A stretch of DNA of 21,719 bases, from positions 1-21,719 of the forward strand of contig NZ_DASSKM010000133.1 in assembly GCF_035690525.1 (NCBI RefSeq), written 5' to 3'. Numbering within the stretch: the first letter of the stretch is position 1; every line of letters starts with the position of its first letter. Shown here piece by piece: positions 16,109 through 21,719 of the stretch. This DNA comes from Salinisphaera sp035690525. GTDB taxonomy: Bacteria; Pseudomonadota; Gammaproteobacteria; Nevskiales; Salinisphaeraceae. Made by a program: the position numbers and the translations under genes. The notes under the pieces were generated by a model. The model had not been told where the DNA came from. It saw only the letters and a list, made by a program, of their open reading frames with translations, and did not search any database.

Positions 16109-16534
16109 TTACCTGGGGCAAAGACCGCCCTGGCCAAAGAAGAAGTCGATCTCGGCGGCCGCGGTGTCCGCACCATCGGAACCGTGCACCGCGTTCGCAT
16201 CGATCGAATCGGCGAGATCGCCGCGGATCGTGCCGGCTTCCGCTTCCTTGGGGTTGGTCGCGCCCATCAAGTCGCGGTTTTTGGCGATGGCGTTCTCGCC
16301 TTCCAGCACCTGCACCATGACCGGGCCGGAAATCATGAACCCGACCAAATCGTTGAAGAACGGACGCTCGGAATGCACGGCATAAAACTGCTCGGCGTCT
16401 TGGCGCGAGAGCTGAATCATGCGCGCACCGATGATGCGCAGGTCGGCATTCTCGAAACGACGATAGATCTCGCCGATCACGTTCTTGGCAACGGCATCCG
16501 GCTTGATAATCGACAAGGTGCGTTCGACGGCCAT
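16109..16534 (-). CDS. ndk: Nucleoside diphosphate kinase
   Basis: Ndk transfers the gamma phosphate between nucleoside tri- and diphosphates through a phosphohistidine and balances NTP and dNTP pools. The 141 residues are normal in length. The active-site motif NAVHGSD carries His117; ERTLSIIKPDAV is at the N-terminus, and IRGDLADS precedes the active site. The ATG at 16534 follows a strong ribosome site (AGGAGA, 4 bases away). A good promoter lies upstream. The gene heads the minus-strand cluster that continues into rlmN. Confidence 0.98.
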   Translation of the reverse strand: MAVERTLSIIKPDAVAKNVIGEIYRRFENADLRIIGARMIQLSRQDAEQFYAVHSERPFFNDLVGFMISGPVMVQVLEGENAIAKNRDLMGATNPKEAEAGTIRGDLADSIDANAVHGSDGADTAAAEIDFFFGQGGLCPR

Positions 16535-16608
16535 GGATTCTCCTAAAAAACAATACGATGGTTGATACCCGACGCACGCACACGGTGTATGCGCGCGGAT
16601 AACCCCAT

Positions 16609-16638
16609 ATTGTATCGTGGACCGCCGCCGCGTGTCAG
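16609..16638 (-). promoter_or_regulatory. Sigma-70 type promoter of ndk
   Basis: On the minus strand CTGACA (16638-16633) is followed after 18 bases by TACAAT (16614-16609). Each hexamer matches 5 of 6 consensus bases. The expected start near 16602 gives a leader of about 67 nt before the ndk ATG. It probably serves ndk and the genes behind it, separating them from the upstream isc-like operon. Confidence 0.65.
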
Positions 16639-16660
16639 CGTATTGAACGCGCCGCTGATT

Positions 16661-17008
16661 CTAGACCATGAACGATTCGCCGCAGCCGCAGGCGTTCTTG
16701 GCCCGCGGGTTATCGAACCGGAACATGCGATTCAGGCCTTCCGAACGGAAGTCCACGACGGTGCCGGCCAGAATCGGCATATGCTTGTGCGCCACGACCA
16801 CCGCGGCGCCATGGCCATGAAAGACATCATCGTCTTCGCCGATCTCGTCGGCGTAGTCCATGGTGTACATATAGCCGCTGCAGCCGGACTTGCGCACGCC
16901 CACCCGCAGGCCAAGGCCGTGACCGCGTTTGTCGAGCTGATACTTGATGCGCTCGGCGGCTGCCTCGGTGAGCACCAGATCTTCGGTTTGCAGTGTCGTT
17001 TCGCTCAT
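16661..17008 (-). CDS. A-type Fe-S carrier protein (IscA/SufA/ErpA family)
   Basis: A-type carriers receive Fe-S clusters from a scaffold and pass them to target enzymes. The 115 residues show the three conserved cysteines: Cys43 in KSGCSGY and Cys107/Cys109 in ACGCGESF. FRFDNPRAKNACGCG resembles the end of IscA, SufA and ErpA alike, so the subfamily is not assigned. It begins 4 bases after the IscU-like gene and is the last gene of the cysE-desulfurase-IscU-like-carrier operon. In canonical loci hscB, hscA and fdx follow iscA; here ndk follows. Confidence 0.93.
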   Translation of the reverse strand: MSETTLQTEDLVLTEAAAERIKYQLDKRGHGLGLRVGVRKSGCSGYMYTMDYADEIGEDDDVFHGHGAAVVVAHKHMPILAGTVVDFRSEGLNRMFRFDNPRAKNACGCGESFMV

Positions 17009-17012
17009 AACG

Positions 17013-17381
17013 CTATTGTTTCAGATGGATCACCGCATTGGCCAATGCATCGATCGCGACCAAACCAGCGTAGCGCTGGGTCGGGGTCAGCGCCAACGCC
17101 TTTTCGACATCGGCCAACGTCGGGGTGTGTAAAAATTCGACCGTTTGGCCGGTCGCGTGTTCGCAGACCCAATCTGCGGCGGCGATCACCGCCGGCGGCC
17201 CGAACGCCGCGAAGCCGGCCTGCAGGCGCCCGGCATCGTCCGCTGCGAGAAAGACGCGGCAGCGCGCATCCTCACCCGGGGTGTCGGCTGCCCCGCTGGC
17301 CGCCCAGCGGCCGCGCCCGTCGGCGTCGACCGAGTACGCCGGGCGCAGAAACCGCGCCATGACCGGGTCCGTTTCGCGCAT
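17013..17381 (-). CDS. IscU-like protein lacking the cluster-ligand cysteines
   Basis: Its 122 residues, position and motif order point to the IscU/NifU-N scaffold fold. The C-terminal half (FAAFGPPAVIAAADWVCE, then GQTVE, ADVEKALAL, RYAGLVAIDALANAV) follows IscU's GCGSAIASSSLVTEWV, GKT and HCSILAEDAI blocks. The three Cys that hold the cluster in IscU are replaced: the first ligand position reads PGED, the second is Pro62/63, the third is Ala105. Only Cys41 and Cys73 exist, at other positions. The frame is open to 17450, but the ATG at 17381 is chosen because it lies 4 bases after the desulfurase stop and gives an IscU-like length. The fold call is by eye. It may act as a partner of the desulfurase or carrier rather than a scaffold. 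Confidence 0.72.
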   Translation of the reverse strand: MRETDPVMARFLRPAYSVDADGRGRWAASGAADTPGEDARCRVFLAADDAGRLQAGFAAFGPPAVIAAADWVCEHATGQTVEFLHTPTLADVEKALALTPTQRYAGLVAIDALANAVIHLKQ

Positions 17382-17385
17382 GCGC

Positions 17386-18552
17386 TCAGGCGGCCGCGGC
17401 CAATGCACGCAGCCGCGCCACCTCATCGACGAAACGTTGCGCGGCGACATCGACAGCCGCGTCGTCTAGCCCCGGGCCGAGCGAAAAACGAACCGTGGCC
17501 GCCGCTTCGCGCGGTGAGCGGCCCATCGCGCGCACCACATGGGAGGACTCGCCCTTGGCCGCGCTACAGGCCGCACCGGCGGAGACCGCCAGCGCCGGCT
17601 CGCCTTCGCCAAGCCCGGCGATGAGTGCCGCGCCGTGCAAACCGGCGACGCTCACGCTGAGAAACGGCGCTGCCGTGTTTTCGGCCCGGCCGTTGCGAAT
17701 CAGACCGCCGGCCGGTTCGATCGCCCGCCACAGCCGTTCGCGCAGGCGCGCCCACCCGGCCTGGGCCGGCAGACTGCCGCGCGCCGCATAGCGCGCCGCG
17801 GCGCCGAAACCCGCGATCTGGTGGGTCGGCAACGTCCCGGCGCGCAGGCCGCGCTGTTGGCCCCCGCCGACGATCTGGGCGGCCAACCCGACGCGCGGCG
17901 CGCGCCGTCGCACGTACAGCGCGCCGATGCCTTTCGGCCCGCCCATCTTGTGCGCCGACAACGACATCAGCGCGATCGGCGTCGTCGCCACGTCGATCGC
18001 CAGCCGGCCGAGGCTCTGGGCGGCGTCCACGTGCAGCGCCACGCCGGCGGACGCGCATTGTTCGGCGATCGCCGGAATATCGTGGATTACCCCGGTCTCG
18101 TTGTTGACCTGCATGATCGAAACCAGGTCCGGCCCTTCGGCCAGCGCGGCCGCCAGGTCGTCGAGATCGATCGCGCCGTGCTCATCGACCGTCAGCCAGT
18201 CCACGGTCACGCCTTTTTTGGCCAGTGCGGCCAGCGTGTCCCGGGTCGCGGGGTGCTCGGTGACCACGGACACGATGCGCGCGCCCTCGCCGACGAATCC
18301 GGCCACGCCGCGCAACGCGAGATTCGACGATTCGGTCGCGCCGGAGGTCCATACGAGTTCGCGCGGCTGCGCGCCGATCAAGCCGGCGAGCGCCGCGGCG
18401 GCCTCGTCCACCCGCGCGCGGGCGCGTCGGCCCGCCCGGTGCTGCGACGACGGATTGCCGGGGGCATCGGTCAGGGCGTCGTACATGGCCTTGGCCACGC
18501 CCGGCGCAAGCGGCGTCGTGGCCGCATGATCGAGATAGATCGGCTCGCTCAT
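17386..18552 (-). CDS. Group I cysteine desulfurase (IscS/NifS family)
   Basis: A PLP enzyme that takes sulfur from cysteine as a persulfide for Fe-S clusters or tRNA thiolation, leaving alanine. The 388 residues show YLDHAATTPL at the N-terminus, His100 in TEHPAT, Asp176 in HVDAAQSLG, and PLP-lysine Lys202 in SAHKMGGPKG. The catalytic Cys329 sits in SAGAACSAAKGESSHV, inside the long flexible loop of group I enzymes. The usual IscS loop is SSGSACTSASLEPSYV, so the sequence is diverged and iscS itself is not asserted. It starts one base after the cysE stop and is followed by the IscU-like gene, forming a tight operon that brings cysteine synthesis and its use together. Confidence 0.93.
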   Translation of the reverse strand: MSEPIYLDHAATTPLAPGVAKAMYDALTDAPGNPSSQHRAGRRARARVDEAAAALAGLIGAQPRELVWTSGATESSNLALRGVAGFVGEGARIVSVVTEHPATRDTLAALAKKGVTVDWLTVDEHGAIDLDDLAAALAEGPDLVSIMQVNNETGVIHDIPAIAEQCASAGVALHVDAAQSLGRLAIDVATTPIALMSLSAHKMGGPKGIGALYVRRRAPRVGLAAQIVGGGQQRGLRAGTLPTHQIAGFGAAARYAARGSLPAQAGWARLRERLWRAIEPAGGLIRNGRAENTAAPFLSVSVAGLHGAALIAGLGEGEPALAVSAGAACSAAKGESSHVVRAMGRSPREAAATVRFSLGPGLDDAAVDVAAQRFVDEVARLRALAAAA

Positions 18553-18553
18553 G

Positions 18554-19285
18554 TCAGGCGCGATCGGTTTCCGGCCGATCCTCGTTCAGGCGCGCGCTCA
18601 GACGCTTGGTCAGATTTTCGAGTTCGTCCTGGCGTCGCTCGAGCGCGTCGATATGGTCGAGCATGGCGTCGATGCCGCGCGCGACCGGGTCCGGCATGTC
18701 CTGGGTCACGCCGTAGGTGGAAAAACCGATGCGGTCGGCGGTTTCCTTGCGCCGGTCCTCGGGGGTGCCGTCCTTGCACTTGACAAGTTTGGCCGGTACG
18801 CCGACCGCCGTGCAGCCGGGCGGCACCTCTCTGACGACCACGGCGTTCGAGCCGATAAGCGCGCCCTGGCCGACCGTGAACGGACCGAGCACCTTGGCGC
18901 CGGCGCCCACGACCACGTCGTCCTCGAGCGTGGGGTGGCGCTTGCCGGGATTCCAACTGGTTCCGCCCAGGGTGACGCCCTGATAGATCGTGCAATCGTC
19001 GCCGATCACGGTGGTCTCGCCGATGGTCACGCCAAAGCCGTGATCGATAAAGAACCGGCGGCCGATGACGGCGCCGGGATGAATCTCGATCCCGGTGACC
19101 CAGCGCGACAGATGCGAGATGAAGCGCGCGATCCATTTCATGCCGTGGGTCCAGCACCAGTGCGCGGCGCGATGCCACCAGATGGCGTGCAGACCCGGAT
19201 AGCTGAAGATGGCTTCCCAGACGCTACGGGCCGCCGGGTCACGTTCGAATATAACGTGTAGATCTTCCTTGAGACGAGCAAACAT
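18554..19285 (-). CDS. cysE: Serine O-acetyltransferase
   Basis: CysE acetylates serine, the first step of cysteine synthesis. The 243-residue form from the ATG at 19285 (MFARLKEDLHVIFERDP) is the short type without the long N-terminal helical domain of E. coli CysE. The open frame back to 19402 gives an Arg-rich unconserved leader and is rejected. The left-handed beta-helix is seen as hexapeptide repeats from about 66 to 165 (IHPGAVIG, TVIGDDCTIYQGVTLGG), with Asp81-His82 in FIDHGFG as catalytic pair. A charged helical tail follows (about 205-240). It ends TDRA, lacking the terminal Ile by which some CysE bind CysK. It heads the isc-like operon, 159 bp behind trmJ; no convincing promoter was found in that gap. 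Confidence 0.95.
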   Translation of the reverse strand: MFARLKEDLHVIFERDPAARSVWEAIFSYPGLHAIWWHRAAHWCWTHGMKWIARFISHLSRWVTGIEIHPGAVIGRRFFIDHGFGVTIGETTVIGDDCTIYQGVTLGGTSWNPGKRHPTLEDDVVVGAGAKVLGPFTVGQGALIGSNAVVVREVPPGCTAVGVPAKLVKCKDGTPEDRRKETADRIGFSTYGVTQDMPDPVARGIDAMLDHIDALERRQDELENLTKRLSARLNEDRPETDRA

Positions 19286-19444
19286 CGGCTGTTCCCAAAC
19301 GTGACGCCGCGGGTATGGGCGGCGCGGCCTGTCGCCGGCGCACGCCATCGCGCGCGATCGATATCGTTGTCGACTATTTCGGGCCGAAAACGCCAGGATC
19401 AAGTTTACGCAATGCCCGGCACAGCGGCCATTTCGGTAAACGGG

Positions 19445-20251
19445 TCAATCGTCGGTGTCGTCGGACCGCGTCACACGCGGCTTTGCCGGCCGGCGATTGG
19501 GCAGCCGGCGCGGGTCGAGCGCACGCAGCGCCCCGCGCAGGATGTTGGTCTCGATACGATCCGGTGCCGCGCGGTTGAACAACCGCCGCAGCCGGCGCAT
19601 CAGAATCCGCGGCTCCGCCGGATCGAGGAAACCGGCGGCCACCAGCACGTCGTGCCAGTGCTGAAACAGCCCTTCCATATCGGCGGCCGGGACCGGCCGA
19701 TGCGCGTCGTCCGCCGCGATGCAGTGTCCGCTGGCCATACGCAATTCGTAAGCCACGACTTGCACGGCGGCGGCCAGATTCAGCGAGCTGTACTCCGGGT
19801 TGGTCGGTACCTGCAGATGTAGCTGACAGCGATCGAGCTCGGCGTTGTCGAGCCCGGAGCGTTCCCGCCCGAACACCAGGGCAACCGGACCGCCCGCGGC
19901 CGCCGCGACCGCGCGCTCGGCGGCCTGGCGCGCATCGATCAGCGGCCACTGCGTGCGACGGGTACGCGCGCTGGTGCCGATGCTGAGCACGCAGTCGGCC
20001 AGCGCCGCGTCCAGCGTGTCGTGCACGCACGCCGCCGTCAGCACATCGTCGGCGCCCGAGGCACGCGCTGTGGCCTCCGGGTCGGGATAGCGCTCGGGCG
20101 CGACCAGCGCCAGATCGGATAATCCCATCACCTTCATCGCACGCGCCGCCGCGCCGATATTGCCCGGATGCTGAGCGCCGACGAGCACGACGCGCAAGCG
20201 CGACAGCACAGCGGCGTCGGGTTCGGCGGCGGGCGGCTGGGATTCGTTCAT
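19445..20251 (-). CDS. trmJ: tRNA (cytidine/uridine-2'-O-)-methyltransferase TrmJ
   Basis: TrmJ methylates the 2'-hydroxyl of nucleotide 32 in several tRNAs. The 268 residues contain a SPOUT fold with HPGNIGAAARAMK (28-40), VFGRERSGLDN (126-136) and the knot motif NPEYSSLNLAAAVQ (151-164). A C-terminal extension (about 190-268) is typical of TrmJ dimers. The gene is divergent from suhB with 67 bp between start codons, the same arrangement as in Pseudomonas. cysE follows on the same strand after 159 bp. Confidence 0.95.
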   Translation of the reverse strand: MNESQPPAAEPDAAVLSRLRVVLVGAQHPGNIGAAARAMKVMGLSDLALVAPERYPDPEATARASGADDVLTAACVHDTLDAALADCVLSIGTSARTRRTQWPLIDARQAAERAVAAAAGGPVALVFGRERSGLDNAELDRCQLHLQVPTNPEYSSLNLAAAVQVVAYELRMASGHCIAADDAHRPVPAADMEGLFQHWHDVLVAAGFLDPAEPRILMRRLRRLFNRAAPDRIETNILRGALRALDPRRLPNRRPAKPRVTRSDDTDD

Positions 20252-20318
20252 CGATAAACCGAAAACACGGGAATGACGACCGCCAATGTTACGCTAGCGC
20301 CTTTTAAGGTGCCGGCTC

Positions 20319-21113
20319 ATGCAACCCCTGACCAATATCGCAGTCACCGCCGCGCGGCGTGCCGGCGACGTTATCCTGTCTTATTACCGCCGCGGCGATA
20401 CCGGCCAAGTGACGCAAAAGGCCGAGAACGACTTCGTGACCGAGGCGGATCAATACGCCGAAACCGCGATCATCGACACCGTTCGGCGCAAGTATCCGGA
20501 ACATGCGTTCCTGGCCGAGGAGTCGGGCGACATCGGCGAATCCGACACCGTCTGGATCATCGACCCGATCGACGGCACGATGAATTTCATGCGCGGCATC
20601 CCGCATTTCTGCGTGTCGATCGCCTGCCGCATCAACGGCGTGGTCGAGCACGGCGTGATCTACGATCCGGTCAAGGACGAGCTGTTCGTCGCCGACCGCG
20701 GCGCCGGCGCCACCGTCGACGGCCGTCGGATGCGGGTCTCCGGCACGCTGCGCCTGCGCGAATCGATGCTGTCGACCGGCTTCGCCTATCGCCGCCGGGA
20801 CGATATCGCCACCTATCTGCCGCTGTACAACCGCATGCTCTCGGCCTGCGGGCATATGCGCCATTCGGGCTCGGCGGCGCTGGATCTGGCCTATGTCGCG
20901 GCCGGCCGGCTGGACGGCTATTGGGAGATCGGGCTGTCGCCCTGGGATCTGGCCGCCGGCATGCTCATGGTGCGCTCGGCCGGCGGCATCGCCAGCGATG
21001 CCCACGACAACGATGCCGATCCGCTGGATACCGGCAATATTCTCGCCACCAACCCGAAGCTGTATCCGCAGCTGCTCGACAAGATCGTGAAAACGCCGCG
21101 CGGCGGGCGCTGA
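20319..21113 (+). CDS. suhB: Inositol monophosphatase family protein SuhB
   Basis: A magnesium-dependent phosphatase of the IMPase family. In E. coli SuhB also joins the rRNA transcription antitermination complex. The 264 residues have metal ligands in LAEESG (Glu67), DPIDGT (Asp82, Asp85) and SPWDLAAG (Asp210). The catalytic Thr87 is kept, but the next residue is Met instead of the nearly constant Thr (DGTMNF for DGTTNF). AAGGTG lies 7 bases before the ATG. It is divergent from trmJ and convergent with the GFA-family gene, 25 bp apart; no terminator is obvious between them. Confidence 0.95.
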   Translation: MQPLTNIAVTAARRAGDVILSYYRRGDTGQVTQKAENDFVTEADQYAETAIIDTVRRKYPEHAFLAEESGDIGESDTVWIIDPIDGTMNFMRGIPHFCVSIACRINGVVEHGVIYDPVKDELFVADRGAGATVDGRRMRVSGTLRLRESMLSTGFAYRRRDDIATYLPLYNRMLSACGHMRHSGSAALDLAYVAAGRLDGYWEIGLSPWDLAAGMLMVRSAGGIASDAHDNDADPLDTGNILATNPKLYPQLLDKIVKTPRGGR

Positions 21114-21138
21114 TACGGCCAAGCGCTGGATCGGCGAA

Positions 21139-21555
21139 TCAGTTTCGAGAACGGCTGAACCGAGAATAACGCGGCAGATCGTCGTCGAGGCCAAGCCACG
21201 GCAGGGCCTGGTCGACGAACGCGTGATATTCCGGTTGAAAGCGCTCGGGCGCCGCCATTACGCCGAGATAAAAATACAGTTCATGTGCCAACCGGGCGTC
21301 CCGATAACCGATCGGGGTGCCGCAATCGCGACAGAACAGTCGTGCCGCGCCGGGACGATGCGAGTATTCGGCCGGCACAGCTTCCTCGAATTGCACTTGG
21401 CGGGCCTGATAGCCCACGAATGTCGTCAGCGCCGCGCCGGTTGCCTGCCGGCAATCGTCGCAGTGGCAATGCGACACCGAAAACGGGGCGCCACTCGTGT
21501 ACCAGCGGATGGCTCCGCAACGGCATCGGCCATGCGCGGTCGCGGGCTGACGCAT
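21139..21555 (-). CDS. GFA-family zinc protein (glutathione-dependent formaldehyde-activating fold)
   Basis: The 138-residue protein has the GFA (CENP-V) zinc fold: RCRCG (Cys11, Cys13), CHCDDC (Cys30, 32, 35) and CRDCG (Cys75, 78), with the usual spacing for two zinc sites. GFA members were first linked to the glutathione-formaldehyde adduct reaction, but most are uncharacterised, so no substrate is claimed. The start at 21555 (MRQPATAHGRC) is preferred over the frame opening at 21600, which would overlap secF. It begins 13 bases after the secF stop and may be cotranscribed with it. Confidence 0.88.
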   Translation of the reverse strand: MRQPATAHGRCRCGAIRWYTSGAPFSVSHCHCDDCRQATGAALTTFVGYQARQVQFEEAVPAEYSHRPGAARLFCRDCGTPIGYRDARLAHELYFYLGVMAAPERFQPEYHAFVDQALPWLGLDDDLPRYSRFSRSRN

Positions 21556-21568
21556 CGATCGGCTGTCG

Positions 21569-21719
21569 TCAGCGCGTGATCTTGGAAGCCTTCTCCGCAT
21601 CCTCTTCCTTGGGCGGGAAGAGATCGTGCGCCGTGAGCTTGAGCGCCAGCGCGATCGGGCTCGCGATGAAGATCGAAGAGTAAGTGCCGACGAGGATGCC
21701 GACGATCAGCGTGACCGAG
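21569..21719 (-). CDS. secF: Protein translocase subunit SecF, C-terminal end
   Basis: Only the last 49 residues and the stop are in the window. VGILVGTYSSIFIASPIAL matches the final transmembrane helix of SecF, followed by a charged tail (FPPKEEDAEKASKITR). SecF with SecD uses the proton gradient to assist late protein export. Upstream secD and yajC are expected beyond the window. The nearness to trmJ/suhB matches the Pseudomonas order. Confidence 0.93.
   Translation of the reverse strand, partial: SVTLIVGILVGTYSSIFIASPIALALKLTAHDLFPPKEEDAEKASKITR

Noticed and set aside
17382..17450. N-terminal extension of the IscU-like protein
   Set aside because: It overlaps the desulfurase end and is not IscU-like; the ATG at 17381 fits spacing and length.
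19286..19402. N-terminal extension of CysE
   Set aside because: Arg-rich, not conserved; the protein starts naturally at MFARLKEDLH.

Overview
The window looks like chromosome of a high-GC gammaproteobacterium. From about 2090 onward the gene order follows the housekeeping backbone known from Pseudomonas and relatives: guaA, guaB, xseA, der, bamB, yfgM, hisS, rodZ, pilW/pilF, rlmN, ndk, isc genes, cysE, trmJ, suhB and secF. A halophilic or marine lineage such as Salinisphaera would fit, but this is only a guess from gene order and composition. No rRNA, tRNA or CRISPR was seen.

Region 1 (1-2065) is the proximal end of an integron. A complete integron integrase (intI, 1091-2065, +) points away from a cassette array that runs leftward on the minus strand. 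Next to intI are an attI-like crossover (GTTGGGT, 959-965), a first cassette (495-964) with no convincing gene, a well-formed 103-bp attC (489-591), and a second cassette that opens with an SGNH/GDSL hydrolase (475 to beyond base 1). This part is visibly lower in GC than the rest.

Region 2 (2090-7137) holds purine and DNA-repair genes: guaA and guaB (both minus) and the divergent xseA (+). GuaA and GuaB catalyse the two steps from IMP to GMP. They are not tightly coupled here. About 480 bp separate them, containing a guaB terminator, four copies of an intergenic repeat in inverted orientation, and an 11-C run.

Region 3 (7231-8379) is an SH3-domain lipoprotein that I cannot name. It converges on region 4.

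Region 4 (8439-16638) is one long minus-strand cluster: ndk, rlmN, pilW, rodZ, hisS, yfgM, bamB, der. Many junctions overlap by ATGA or lie a few bases apart. Its products serve nucleotide balance, rRNA/tRNA methylation, pilus assembly, cell shape, tRNA charging, envelope protein export and ribosome assembly. The ispG gene usually found between rodZ and hisS is absent.

Region 5 (16661-19285, minus) is a shortened isc-like operon: cysE, a group I cysteine desulfurase, an IscU-like protein that has lost all three cluster-ligand cysteines, and an A-type Fe-S carrier. The partners iscR, hscB, hscA, fdx and iscX are missing. I consider this the most interesting part of the window besides the integron.

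Region 6 (19445-21719) has trmJ (minus) divergent from suhB (+), then a GFA-family zinc protein and the 3' end of secF (both minus).
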